Both the position numbers and the translations under genes were made by a program. 64,000 nucleotides of DNA from Telopea speciosissima (taxonomy: Eukaryota; Streptophyta; Magnoliopsida; Proteales; Proteaceae). Positions 42,183 to 54,656 of the stretch are shown here, piece by piece. The stretch spans positions 4,227,568-4,291,567 of the forward strand of contig NC_057925.1 of the NCBI RefSeq assembly GCF_018873765.1. Direction: 5' to 3'. Each line of letters opens with the position of its first letter. Positions within the stretch are counted from its first letter, which is position 1. The notes beneath the pieces were generated by a model. That model was not told the origin of the DNA. It was given only the letters and a program-made list of their open reading frames with translations, and made no database searches.

Positions 42183-45100
42183 ATCAAGTTGTCAATGAAT
42201 TAACACAACAGATTAAACCAAATTATATTCTCCATTCTTTTTTTGAATTAATTTGCAATGAATGGATTTTAGTGGCCCAAGAAACACCAAAAGAAATCAC
42301 TCAACGAAGCTGTGGAAAGGGAAAACGTTTTTACCCCCCATCAAGTTGATTAGAGAACCAGCAGATAAGTCAATGGCAAAGAACCCCCTCTCTTTCATTG
42401 ATATCTCACATAATTCAGCTATATAGTCGGCCAAATCGGTGGCAAGTTCCTCCACATTTTCATGAACTCTCAACTCCCCTCCCTCCTTGGGACCCCAGAC
42501 ATTGCCATTGTTCTTCGAGAGTCTATGAATCAAAAGCTGATCCTACAGTGTGGAAAACAAAAATATTTATCTAACAAAAAATTAGTTAAGAAACAACAAA
42601 AGTTATAAATGTCCTAAACTTATTACAACAGAAATTAAAAGGTCCTACTTGAAGTAATAGTGGTCGTGAAACAGCAGGAGTTGTGCCCTCTGGAATTACA
42701 AGTGAAACAAAAACACCTCCCCCCAAGCATGGTACTCTACATCTGAAACTATTACTATTGAAGCTTATCAAGCATAGATCAATTGTTCACTCCCTGTGCA
42801 TATTTACACCATTAGGTGTAATCCATCGTTAGTAAATTACATTATTCAACATAATCTGTAACTGCTAGTAGAAGTCCAAGATGACCAATGTTTGTCAGGT
42901 TTGTGTTGAAACAATTCCTTTATTACATCTCTTTGGTTTGCAAGTTATCACACATGCAGTGCGTGAGCAGTATATTTATGGTTTAATTGAACTGTCAAGC
43001 AATTTTGTTACATCAAAGTAAGGTCGATGCTGCAATTTTAAGGTGTGAAATGGCCTCTTGAAGACCTGTTCATATTTGTAATGAAGCCGTGCAAATGAAT
43101 AGGCAGGCATTTATGGGAAGAGAATATATCTAGAACTTGCCGAAGCAGCTCATTATGGGAAGAGAGTATATTTGTGGTTTAATTGAACTGAGTCTCAACT
43201 TGATAAAATATCCAATATATACTTATAAGAGGACAGAAAACAAATACAAACTCACATACATACAAACAATTTATGGAACCAAACTACCCTTTTAAGTGTA
43301 CTTTCAACTTACAAAAACTGCAGAAGGGAAGGAAGGATATGGGTTGGCAGTTGGGTCTCAGGAGAAAAGATCTAACAAGGTCTATCCAGGTATGGAAGAA
43401 TGAAGTGAGAGAGATTGACAGACTAGCTTATTTTCTTTTCTAGGTAAATCTCCGGTGTAAGGGATTGAGTTAGTTACTTCCAAACTAAAAATACCAAAGT
43501 TTATAGGAATTTTAGTTTTGAAACAAAGAAACAAAGAAACAAAGAAAGTGGTTCTCTCCTTCACCCCTGCAATAAGGATCAACAATGGCTTTGAATGGGC
43601 TGAAAAAGAAAGGAAGAAAGAAACAAGTTACATGGATGGATGAATCAAATTTATTGGATTTACTCATTGTGCCTGTGTTCTTGTGGTTCTAGTGAAATAG
43701 AGCAATCAAAGTTCATGAATCAGTTGAAATAAACAGATGGATCCTTTCATTAAATCTAAAATTCTAAAAAGAGAACAAAACAAGTCATTTGCTGTGAACA
43801 GTGAACCCTTAAATAATCCATAAATTCTGATCTTCATAGTGAAGGTTCGGGATCATGTTTATACAAATTTCACAAGACCTCGCCCTTAAAGGCTCCGTTT
43901 GATTGCAAGGATCCACAAAAATTGAACTACCAGCAGGAGACTTGGTCCAATTCCCAGCAGGAAGAAAATATACAGTTACGGCTGCTTCAAAATAAAATAA
44001 TAAAAAAAAAAGACAGATTTTAGTCATTTATTAGAGAGACTATGAAGAGAAAGCATACATACAAGCAATTTATGGAACCAAACTACCCATATACATTCAG
44101 ATCTTCTTCACCCATCCCCTGTTTCAATATTGTTGAGGATTACACACTGGTGCCCGTTTTGAGTTTTAGATCTGAGATATAATATTAACATGAGACAAAA
44201 CGGGAAACAAAGGGAGTGTTGATCCATACCTTTTCGGTTGAAGGGTGCTGATTAAAGGGATGCTGATCTAAGATATAATATTAACCTAATTTTTTGTCAT
44301 GTAGCTACACTGATTGCATAAGGGATTAATAATTAATATTTGAATTTGATTAGGGGTTTGTGAACCCTAGGATGGTGTTGTGAATTTGTGATCCCTCCCC
44401 CTCCCCAAACTATCATGTTCACTCTCTAATACCCATAGTTAAAGTCTCATGGGGCATGTTAGATGGGTAGACCAAAAAATATTTGTGCTCACATCATGGG
44501 TAGAAATAAGTGGGTGAGTCTTGGCACAACGGTTAAGTTACACTATTACAACCATCAAGTTGTAGATTCGAAACATGGAAATAACCTCTCCGCAAAACAA
44601 GGACAAGGCTATTTACATCAAATCACCATAGATGAAAAGATTCTCTCTTCAACTACTAAGAAAACAACTAATATATTATGAAGAAAAGAAACCCAAATCA
44701 AGTCCATACTAAGGTTTTAGTAAGTGGTATTGGTATCGGTATCGGTCTCTGTCGATACCGATCCTGATCGATCGTACCAGTTTGGATTCATCCTATTTTC
44801 TTCAAAACAAAAAAAAACTCTATTCTTTTATATTTTTATCCCTACCATACTGATCCATCGATATGGGATCGATCAGAAATTGGTATTGGTTTCCACCAAT
44901 ACTGATACAAATCGGCCAATCCGATATCGATTTATCAAACTGGACCTCCTAATCTTTCATTGGATTTCAATTTTGTAATATTTTATTTTCCCATTTCTGC
45001 CAAATGTACAACTTGGATTGAGCTAAAATTTATAGACAGATGCAATAGTAGATGGTGGAGTCTCAGTGCATGATCAATTATAAAATGCCATTTGGCAACT

Positions 45101-45310
45101 GCGAATGGCGTCATGTGATTTTTTAATGCTAAATAACGGATTTGACCCGCCCCGTTTTCATCGGATCCGATCCGTCTCAGATCAGCTAGGAGATAAGCGG
45201 GACCCATTTTACAAGAGATCATGTGGTGCGGGCTCTGCCAAATTAAATGCTAATCAACTCCACCGGCCACTATCCTTCGTGTCTCGTGACTCTCGTCCCC
45301 AGATTGCATG
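42183..45310. other. Spacer with repeats
   Basis: No supportable gene. A GGTATCGGTATCGG-rich repeat covers about 44720-44950 and a diverged SINE lies at 44510-44625. The rest is unremarkable A/T-rich DNA. Confidence 0.45.
44510..44625 (+). mobile_element. Diverged Au-like SINE
   Basis: GTGGGTGAGTCTTGGCACAA, then CGGTTAAG, GTAGATTCGAAAC and CCTCTCCGCAAAACAAGG follow the order of the tRNA-derived Au SINE seen better preserved at 48085. It is older and its 3' end is not clear. Confidence 0.5.
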
Positions 45311-45317
45311 CGATTGA

Positions 45318-45435
45318 TGACGTGTCAAAAGAAGAAGCTCAACCACGTCATCTCATCCAAATTAATAGATAACCCTCGAAATGTACGCCACGTGTACCAT
45401 GTAGTCTGACAGGTGGCCTGTATATTAAACACGTA
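45318..45435 (+). promoter_or_regulatory. Cluster of ACGT-core (G-box/ABRE-like) elements
   Basis: Within 120 bases, 190-310 bases ahead of the ATG at 45625, lie TGACGTGTCA (45318-45327), CCACGTCA (45343-45350), CCACGTGT (45388-45395) and ACACGTA (45429-45435). These are binding cores for bZIP and bHLH factors in ABA, stress or light responses. A TATA-like CATATAAC follows near 45459. The sites are seen directly; function is inferred. Confidence 0.6.
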
Positions 45436-45624
45436 TCACTATGACTTTGAACAACAGCATATAACCTCGCCGCTTCAAAACCCATTCTTAGAACTTAGAA
45501 GTCCTTTCCTCCTCTCCAAACTCACTCCATTTCTCCCGCCAAAAAGTGAAAGGGAAAAAGAGAAAAACTAGGAAAGAAAAAAACAGAGAAGAAATTTCCC
45601 GAGAAAGTGAAGCTAAAGGCAACT

Positions 45625-46994
45625 ATGGTTTCCACAGAAGAACCCATTCTCTCTCGACTGGACCGGCTTGATACCATGGTAATGGCACCACCGATCACTT
45701 TCCCTTCTGCTTCAGCTCTAACGTGCGCCTTCAGGGCGCACGGTCTTATCTTGTCCCAGGAGGAGCTACTTCTCTTCTCTATCTAAGAAGTATTAACTGT
45801 GACATGGAATGACTCTTCTGCCCTTTTCTGGTTTTTTTTTTTTTTTCCAGTTGAGGCACTTGGAGGGAATCAAAATGTGCAACATCAGATCTTCATCAGC
45901 AAAGAGTTCATACGCCTCGACGACGTCGAGTGGGGCCCTGACGAGCGAAGGAGGAATCTCGTCTGCTGATTTCTCTCCTAAGAGCCTGGAGAAGCATTGC
46001 CGTCCGATCAACGTCGTCGTGATGGAGACGGAGGTTAAGGGTAGTCTCATTGAACGCCTCGTCCATGTGGAGAACCGTTTGTTACAGGTAACCCAGAACC
46101 CTAGTTTACTGTTTACCTACATAAGTAACATAACCAAAGCTAGCCCAGTTGGTAAGGTCTTTTGTTCCTAAACGGTTTGATCATGAGGGGTGTAAATCAG
46201 TCGGTTTGGGCCGGTTTTGGTTCGTTTTAAATTGGTTTTGATGTGGGAATGGTAAACCCGAAACCGGATTGGTTTCGGGGTTACATTGGTTTGTTATCGG
46301 GTCGCTTTTGGTTTTGGTACGGTTTGGATTCATTCTACCATATATATTTATTATATAAAATTAGAAAAACATATATGGGAGAATGTTCTTGGCCCCCTGT
46401 ATAGGGGGCATGGTGGTCATTGCACCCATCCCTACCTGCCTGGAGCAGGTTGCGCTGCGGCATAGAGAAGAACGCCCGTATATACATATATGCTTTTTAG
46501 TGGGTTTCAGGTCGTTTGGTTTCGGTTTCGGTCTGAGTTTTGAGTCGGTTTTTGGTTCAATTTTAGAGTCGTAATCTCCAAACTCGAAACCAGCCCAATA
46601 AGACTTCGGATCGTTCGAAGCAGACTATTTTGGTTTGGTTTGGACCGGTTTACACGGTTCAGTCCCAACTTTGACACCCCTAGATCATGTCAACTGGGTC
46701 GAACCCAACTGTTTTGGACTAATTGGCTAGTATTTAAACTATAGGTCCTTTATGGTCCCTTATCAATATCAACTTGGGGAAATTCTTAGGCCACTCAAAT
46801 TAATGGCTGCTAATGATGATGTGCAACAGTTGTGTTTGCAGATGGAGGAAGAAATAGTGGCAGAGAAAAAGAGAGTCGAAGTGGAGGAGAGTAGAAGTCC
46901 CAACCACAAGAAGAAGAGGAAAGGATTGAAGCAGCTTGTTAAGTCATGTGTGGGAGGACAACCCAAAATGAAAGACAGCAAAACCGATGACTGA
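45625..46994 (+). CDS. Small Ser/Lys-rich plant protein, three exons
   Basis: Exons 45625-45678, 45851-46087 and 46830-46994 join in phase 0 with GT-AG borders (donors GTAATG and GTAACC; acceptors TTTTTTCCAG and GTGCAACAG) into 151 residues. The protein starts MVSTEEPILSRLDRLDTM. It has a Ser/Thr-rich middle, the phrase SPKSLEKHCRPI, then METEVKGSLIERL and an amphipathic helix, LCLQMEEEIVAEKKRVEVEE, and a basic end, KKKRKGLKQLVKSC. There is no signal peptide or membrane segment. It resembles uncharacterised small proteins conserved in flowering plants; function unknown. The basic end may be a nuclear signal. Intron 2 is enlarged by a MITE. The ACGT cluster upstream suggests stress or ABA control. 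Confidence 0.8.
46186..46682. mobile_element. hAT-like MITE in intron 2 of the Ser/Lys-rich gene
   Basis: Ends AGGGGTGTAAA and TTTGACACCCCTA are inverted, and the direct repeat GATCATG flanks the element (46179-46185 and 46683-46689). The interior is CGGTTTGG/GGTTTCGG-rich. A GC-rich insert at about 46378-46482 carries the GGTGGTCATTGCACCC core also found in the fold-backs near 22.6 kb. No coding capacity. Confidence 0.75.
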
Positions 46995-48084
46995 ATAAGC
47001 TCTGATACACCATTTCTTAGCTTGGGTTTTAGCTTTTTGTTTCTTTTGTAGATGGGCTATTGTACTTAATTTGTAAAGGACAAAAGAATGGTGTAGATAA
47101 TAATTTTAGATGTTCCAGTTAGCCCTAATCACAAAACTCTAGATTTTGGTTTTGGTGGTGTTGGGTGTAATAAGGAAATTTATATGTAAGGTAAGTCTCC
47201 AAATTTATGTAATAAGTTATATTGTGGGTATATTTATGTTGTGTGAAATTGTCTTCTTATTCTTTTTATGATGGATTAGGAGGCCTAATCCTATACTTGA
47301 GGTTGGTTTCAATCTTTGCAATAACACTGCAATTAAGGATGTAAACGGATCGAATTCGGTCAGATAGTGGCATTGTCATATTTGTATCCGATTATATTCG
47401 GATGGATTCAAATAATATTCTATTAGTTTTCGAACGGATTCAGATAATATACTATCCGTTGACATCTTTACCGTTTTGTTGATGAGAATTAGGGTTGAGA
47501 CTTGACAGGTCAGCAACTATCCTTTCTTCTACTCTTCTTAGTCTTTAATTTTCTTACGTTTAAATCAGTATTACTGTAGGACCCGTCTTCAAATTCATAT
47601 TCAATACGTGTAAGTAGGGATCAATCAAAGTAAATAGTTTCACAACCCACAAGGAACTTACTTGCAGGTTTGTATTGTAGGAAATTAAAACAAAACAGAA
47701 GAAAGGATATGTTAGGCCTCTCACCTAACCGTGGAGAATGAACCTCATCAACTCAAGCCTTGGCATCTTACCAAGGTTCCCTGACTATATCCCACAATAG
47801 AGTAATTCTGAATCCCACATGCTCTCTCTCTCTCTCTCTCTCTCTCACACAGAACTCAGAAGCTCAAGGTTAAATTGTTTCTCCAATCGCTGGTGTAGTG
47901 GTAGTATAATTCCCTACTCTTATTTATAACTTCAATAAAATAAGCAAAAATAAGTTACCCATGCATAGAAAGAGAAATCTTTTACAACCCAAGTCGTCTT
48001 CAAAAAGTAAAAATTATTATTAAACTTTACAAAACATAATCTAAATCCTAATTCTGTGTAGGACTCAAATCCCTCATATTTAGA
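46995..48084. other. Spacer
   Basis: Holds the 3' UTR of the preceding gene, a MITE (47334-47470) and a (CT)n run at 47821-47847. No other gene seen. Confidence 0.45.
47334..47470. mobile_element. Short MITE with 15-bp inverted ends
   Basis: TAAGGATGTAAACGGAT on the left mirrors ATCCGTTGACATCTTTA on the right. A TA duplication is possible. The interior repeats TCGGATxxATTC phrases. About 137 bases; could be mariner-like. Confidence 0.6.
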
Positions 48085-48236
48085 GGGTGGGTCTTGGTGC
48101 AACGGTAAAGGCTGTTTAATTGTGACCAAGTGGTCAAGGGTTCGAGTCTGGAAACAGCCTCTCTGCGAAAGCAGGGGTAAGGCTGCGTACATTATGACCC
48201 TCCCCAGATCTCGTAGGGGCGGGAGCCTTGTGCACT
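48085..48236 (+). mobile_element. Au-type SINE (tRNA-derived)
   Basis: GGGTGGGTCTTGGTGCAACG, then GACCAAGTGGTCAAGGGTTC, GCGAAAGCAGGGGTAAGG, ATGACCCTCCCCAG and GGGAGCCTTGTGCACT follow the Au SINE consensus, with pol III A- and B-box sequences in the head. The last bases (usually GGGTACGCCC and T's) are missing. Confidence 0.88.
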
Positions 48237-49294
48237 CCCCAAAAATACTAAGCCTGGATTGCTGCTTGATTTCTGGTTCTTCTAAACTACATCATATCTT
48301 AGCTCACCTATTCAAGAGACCCCAAATTTAGAAGTCATTGTAGCAAATGAAGGTCCATCCAAAGTTCCAAATGTCGCTAAGAAAAGTTCTTCCTTAGTGG
48401 CTTAACAACACATAACAACACATCTGAAACTTGCAAAATTTATGAATATTGATGATAGATGCGCTTTCTGTAGAGAGGAAAGTGAATGTGACGGTATCTA
48501 TCTTGCAATTTTTCCAAGCATATTTAGATTGCAGGAACATTATGGCTCCATACATATTTTTTGAGGGCTGATTCTTTGCTTCATTTTTGCATACTTTCTT
48601 GTCCAACCAATTCAGTACAACAAAATAAAAATAAAAAAAATGCACTCTTCTTTGTGGTTTATGTTACTAGTGGTCATTCACTTATTAGCAATGATCGCAG
48701 TTTAGATCCTCAGCAGCATTTATTATCATTAACAATCATCAATTTGTTTCAACTATTATGGATTATGGATATGCAAGAAACCCACAAGATGCAGAGATCA
48801 GGGGACTACAACAAGAGATTGATGGAACAGTGCAGGTAGGAAGCAAGCACATAGAGATTTGGACAGATTCACAAGGAATGGTCGAATGGCTATTAGTGCA
48901 ACGGTTTTAAGATTCACATATTGCATTAAAACCATTCTGGTTCCATGTTCAGATGGAGTTTTCAGCCATTTCTTTATCAGCAGTCCTTTCATCACGAACT
49001 GCATCAAGTCCATGCCTCTATGCTTAAGCTAGTTCATCATTGTTTCAGCAAGACACCAACTCACAAAATTTAAATAACCATGTTGACAAGCTCAACTAAG
49101 ATTTTCAAGTGGAATAATTGCCTCAGTAGGAGATTTCTGCTTGCAAGATACAGAAATTGATGGGAATGAGCTTCCTGAGAAAATACAGTATCCGCAGTTT
49201 ATGACAATGTCGTTCACAGCACAATGAACAAATATTTATAGTACCAGCTGCAAGTGTTTTCCTATGGATTTAGGTTAGATCAGGTTGCTTTCAT
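48237..49294. other. Spacer between the two SINE copies
   Basis: A/T-rich; nothing supportable. Confidence 0.4.
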
Positions 49295-49393
49295 TAGGGC
49301 GTACCCAGTGCACAAGGCTCTCCCGCCACTGCGGGGTCTGGGGAGGGTCATAATGTACGCAGCCTTACTTACCCCTGCTTTCGTAGAGAGGTT
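49295..49393 (-). mobile_element. Au-type SINE, 3' half, reverse orientation
   Basis: AGGGCGTACCCAGTGCACAA, then GGCTCTCCCGCCACTGCGGG, AGGGTCATAATGTACGCAG and CCCCTGCTTTCG are the reverse complement of the Au SINE 3' half. The tRNA-like head is missing (5' truncation), typical of LINE-driven retroposition. Confidence 0.88.
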
Positions 49394-49802
49394 GAAGATG
49401 CATATAATTCCAACCTAAAAGTTCCAACTATCAACTTTACCATACTAATCTTGTGGTCAGTTCTTGTCTCAATCAAACATTCCTATGAGCCATGGTGTAT
49501 GAACTGCGTCATTGGCAATATTTACTACAAGAAAAGCAATCCCCTGTTTAAAAACCGGAAAAATAGACACCAAGATCTGTTCCCACCATAGTGTGTGAAT
49601 TCCAAACTGAATTGCTATCAATATGTATATACACATGCAAGAGTACAGATTACAACATTTCTTTTGGTTGTGGAAAAAAAAATTTAAATGCATGGAAGCC
49701 TTTAGGGACCTAACTGGTCGAACATAGAGAAAGGATATGTTGATACATTAAAAACAACCAATCAAGAACAGTTCATCAAAGCCATGATCAAGGGTTAACC
49801 CA

Positions 49803-51827
49803 TCAGCCAATCTTTTCTGTGTTTGAGTCGTCAGATGGCCATATAACAGTTTCGATGAGTCGCTCACGCATCAACTCCAAATTCTGATCAGAAATTTCTT
49901 GATATATTGCAGCATGATCACATTTCTGTATCATCATCAACAGCCATGAAAATTGGAACACATTATTTTCAAGCTCAATATCAAAGCAGAGCTCTTGAGG
50001 CAAACAGCATGGTTTTGTGCATACCTTGACCCATTTACCATAAAGGTGAAGCCGAGTTACCATCACTCTTTCAGCAAGATCTTGCTTCTCCTGACAATAA
50101 TAGGTATTTGAAGTGAACATTCTAAACCATTAAAACATAGAGTCGCTATAATGCATTTTGCTGATTTCTACCTTCCCAAGGGTACGAATGAAACGCTTTC
50201 CATCTCCTGGTTGATTTGTTGCTACAAAACTGTAGAGAAGAGAAGAGAATAGAATTAAAAGAAAATAGAAAATAACACAAAGATCACATGATTGGTACCA
50301 CATATGCAAGCCAAGGTTGAAATAATGTGAATGATGATGTTCATTGAAGCATATTAACCATCTAATTGTTGAACAAGGAAAATCACAGTTAAAGAAATGA
50401 GTGCAATGCAACTATTAAACTCTTTTAATTGTTACATCTTTAACAATCTTAGTGCTTATAGGACACAAGTCAAGTCCCCAGGGCTCCGAAAATGTTATAA
50501 GCATGGCAAAAATAGAAAGAGGACGAGATAATCAGAAAGCAAAATTAGAGCTTAATGCCTTGCCACAGAGGATGGCTGGTGAAAATTATAATCAATCCAC
50601 TTACTCATAAAACCACCGGTAATCTGTCGGATTCATCTCGTAAAGCTGGGTAAGAACAGTCCTTACAGCTTTGAATGTAAAATAGTTGAGTATTTGCTGC
50701 AAGTGAAGAGATCTTGGATCAGGAAAAAGTAGTGTGGAAGATTATAATACCTTACTCTGTTCTGAAAATAAAATAAATAGGTTCCACTTAGTGAGCTGTC
50801 ATGCAACTAAGCACTCAGAAAACTACCAAACTTGTAGTAACATTAGGAAAAATGATTGGCAGGGAATTATTTCAAGCATACTCTCATATGATGAGAGAAG
50901 TTTCAGTATGCAGAATAAAGAAATGTTACTTGGCACATAAAACAGAAGCTAAAATGAATGAAAACCTCTCTCAAGACCAGATAGGAATTAAGGCAAGATT
51001 AGTAATTTGTTTACAGCATCACCCAGATGGTCTGGATGCGCGCGGTTTCATTGCGTTTACAAGATAGACATGTATCTGAATCACATTAAACATCTTAAGC
51101 ATGGTACATCACTTGAATTAGAATGTCTGGGGGGTCTAATATTTCCTGAAACATTTGGTATTCTATACATCTTCAAGTAAATATAGTGCAAGACTAGGTT
51201 TGCATTTTTCCAAATCAATGATCAATTGTTATTTTGCACAACCTCTTAATGTGAAGGAAAATATACTCTGCAAAGGGCACTAGAATGACATAAACTAATA
51301 CATATTCCACAAAGGATGCTTCAAAATTAAGTTATTCAAACATTAGGGCATGCAGCCCAGAAATTTCACATTAAAAAGAAAGATCACCATAAGCTTCAAA
51401 ACCTGAAATTAATCAACAAAATTTTAAATAAAAATGATTTTGGCTAGATCAATTCTCTCACCGTTTTAACATCCTCAAAGCTATCTTCATATTGTCCTGC
51501 AAGTTCATCAACGATAACAAGACTCCGGCCCTTGTTCTGTTTCCTTGAATGCTGGCCATTCACAAATCCTGAAAGTACTTTCGCTGAGAGACGCCACTCA
51601 TGCCAAGCATCCACAAATGAGCTGCTTAGTTCCAACGCTCCATTCCTTTTCAATTGTTTCCTAACCATTAAATTTCTAGACAACCCAAGATCACTTGTAC
51701 TCTTAAAATTCATACTAGATAATGAAAGAGCATCCAAACAGAGACATGGGCAGGTATGCGAGTCGACAACTGCCGAACCCACAATGGACACAGCTCCCAC
51801 CATCCTTTCAACCACTGAACCCAACAA
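49803..51827 (-). CDS. RBCX2: RbcX-type Rubisco assembly chaperone, chloroplast (RBCX2-like)
   Basis: Five exons on the minus strand, 51462-51827, 50605-50696, 50172-50229, 50025-50090 and 49803-49925, join to 234 residues. The N-terminal 70 or so residues are Ser/Val-rich and fit a chloroplast transit peptide. The RbcX core starts at about residue 104 (LVIVDELAGQYEDSFEDVKT) and continues through QILNYFTFKAVRTVL, TQLYEMNPTDYRWFYDF, VATNQPGDGKRFIRTLGK, AERVMVTRLHLYGKWVK and CDHAAIYQEISDQN to ERLIETVIWPSDD. RbcX dimers clamp the C-terminal tail of the Rubisco large subunit during L8S8 assembly in the stroma. All introns are GT-AG. The ATG at 51827 gives eight more residues than a second ATG at 51803 (MVGAVSIVG); either could be used. 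Intact. Confidence 0.92.
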
Positions 51828-51837
51828 GTTTCTTCAA

Positions 51838-51862
51838 GAGAGAGAGAGAGAGAGAGAGAGAG
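51838..51862. repeat. (GA)n microsatellite in the RBCX2-like 5' leader
   Basis: About 12 GA units lie directly ahead of the start codon, read as (CT)n on the coding strand. (CT)n leaders are common plant core-promoter features. Confidence 0.7.
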
Positions 51863-54039
51863 AAACTGATCTATCTTCTTCAATACTTCAATTCAGATCG
51901 AAATAAGAGATACCCACCAAGGAAATTTGCAAAACCAGTAGTGGGTATCTGCTAGAATAACGGTTACAATCAAAGATTCATGGAATAAAGATGGAAAGAA
52001 TAAGAGACTGTGCCCTTGACTGGAATCCTCTACAGGAAAAGGTTTATTAGGGTTAGAAATAAGAAGAAAAGAGCAAAGGGTTTTGAGGAATGAGGATCTC
52101 TCAACCCTCACCAGTGACCAGACGCTTTTTTTGAGGTCCAAATCTCTCCTGTGGAAACCTTCAGAATTTACAGGTTAAATAGAAATCTAATTACTCAGCT
52201 CCAAAAGAGGCTTCAAAGGTTGTGGTGGCGTGCTACGCACCTGGCCACCCCACCTGTCCTGGGCGGTTTTTCCAGTTTGGTGTCTTTTTCCACGTGTCAG
52301 AACTTTATTGGCTGCAACAGTCGTGTAAGAGATTCTAACAGTCATGAACCTTTTTGTTAGGTACGTGGGAAAAGATTCAGTTCAGAATTCCGACTTCGAA
52401 GACGGCAAGCAATGTCTCGGGTATTAGTTTTCATACCATTGTTACGGTATGCAAAATGAAGGCACAAAGGACTAATAAATCACAGCGTTCAATCCGTCGG
52501 TTCGCTCTGGTCTGTTTGGATCGGTTTCGATTTAATATTGGACCTAACTGAAGTTTGGTTCAATCCAATTTGGATCCAGGTTTTGTCAGTTTACTCTTTA
52601 TCCCCTCCCTGCCCGACCAAGTTCCCTCAATCCCCCTAACAAGGGGGGTACAATGACTACCCTACCCTTGTCCAAACACTCTGTCCGAGTGGTGTCCACC
52701 TCCCTTCGTAGAGGAACTAGGGAACTTGTCGGGCAAGAAATTGGAGGAGATGATTTTCCCTTAGTGAGTTACTATTTATTGCTTTCAAAACATGTTTTTT
52801 CCTTAATGGTTTTCTATCTGGCTCGTTTTGGTTTCAATTCGCTCTTCAATGTTGATCGATTTGACTTTTTGACCAATCTCTAAAACCCTAAATCCGATTT
52901 GATCCAATTTTATTTGATTGGTTCCAATCGATCCAACCGGTTAGATTTTGACAAACCTAAATAGGGGACAAAGAACTAAAAACACTAGCGATGGTTACAA
53001 TTTGATGGACCGGATATGAATTTCATTAGAGACCAAGTATCTAATAGACCTTAAGAGAGATCTACTAGACTAGTTTTTTTTTTTTTTTTAATTTATTTTT
53101 AAAAATCTACGTTTGAGTTATCGATTGTATCAATAAAAAAAAACGTTTGAGTTATCGATCTCGAAGGGAAACATTTGAACACTACACATAACACATGTGC
53201 GTTAAGCTCCGACAAGCTACGTATGAGTTGTCGATCTCGAAGGGAAACAAAAGACATGGAAAGCACATGGTAAGGAATTAATGAAAATTTTTCCAAAATG
53301 GTAATGGCTGCTGATTTTGAATTTGTGGTTTAGGTATTGAGGGTTGGCACATTTGGCATAATTAATTAGTCAAATAATCTGGTCCGTGTCTTCATAAACG
53401 GTTTCAAAACACAGTATCGTATAGATCGGTGCCAATATTGTGTTTTGATTGATATGAGATTTGGAATAGACTAATAGTAGGTATCAAGGGTGAAACTGTT
53501 CAAATACTTTTAAAACAAAATCATCTGATTCAGTCTAATACTATCGATACAACAATAATCATAATCTTATTCCAACTAAATGGGATCGATTACATGGTCC
53601 AATAGTATGATATCTTTATTTAAATCCATTATCTTCAATGACCAACTTGTAAAGTTAGTCTGGTCTACTAGTCCACATGGATGGGGAACTCGTACGACTG
53701 AGAATCCAATAGATTTGGTACTCATAACTCCAATAATCATGGGGAAAGAAATTATGTTTAGAAGTGCTACCGTAGAAGCATGGCCTACACTAGCGCTCTC
53801 ATGTGTTTATCTCTCTTCTCCCCCTTTAAAATTACATCCATGCCCATTGTTTGGGGGAGGAGAGAGATACACATAAGGAGCATTGGCATAAACCATGCTC
53901 TCGGAAGAGTTCAGCCTTGTTTAGAAGGCCCGGAAAGTGAGAGAAGAAAGATGGACATGGAAAGTGGACCTACTGGAAACTCTATTCAGCCCAATGGAAA
54001 GGGTAGCGATTCTCAACATTCAAGTCCCTCTTCCCAACT
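51863..54039. other. Spacer with repeat mosaic
   Basis: The first 300 bases are the RBCX2-like promoter side. A CGGTTCGCTC/GGATCGGTTT-rich repeat covers 52480-52960 and encloses a GC-rich fold-back (52608-52738). At 53555-53595 a phrase TTATTCCAACTAAATGGGATC resembles a common plant retroposon 3' tail. No gene. Confidence 0.4.
52608..52738. repeat. GC-rich fold-back hairpin 3
   Basis: CTGCCCGACCAAGTTCCC (from 52608) pairs with GGGAACTTGTCGGGCAAG (to about 52738). Inside lies GGTACAATGACTACCCTACC, a variant of the core seen in the two hairpins near 22.6 kb. Confidence 0.65.
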
Positions 54040-54656
54040 AAGATCAGCGAGTGACACAAGAATAGAAAGTTCTCAGTGAAGACGGCTTACCACCTCTAAA
54101 GTAATCTTAGAGACACAAGAATGAATGAAGCTCCATCCTCCTCAAATGTGAGTAAGTGGGCTGGTACCCCCTTCCTTAGTATTGAAATTGATCTGGAACC
54201 ACTACACCTACTCCAAAAATCGATCATTCTTCTGGAGTGCGTGTGCAAATGGTGGCAACCGGTGAGGGATGTGCTCATCGAAATTTTTTGATCGATCCAC
54301 AATGCTTGCGCTGTGGCGAGATGGTTGAGATTGTGGAGCACGTTTTGATTCAATGCCCATTTGCCAAAATTGTTTGATTCAGTTGTCCTAAGCGTTTCAA
54401 TTTCGGGCCGAGATCGGGAACCAACCCACCCAATAGCTTATTGGTCAGGTTTTGGATCAATTGATAAGTTATTGGTCCAGTTCCTGATATACCAATTAAA
54501 TTATTGGTCTCCCAACAGTTCCAAAACCGATGAAATCGGAACAAATTCACATCCTAACCCTATATATTATATAATTCTTAAGATTTAAAGTCATAAGAGC
54601 TAGGTCAAACCCGTTTTTTAGTCTTTCATTTTGACTGGTACCACTTGTGTCATATC

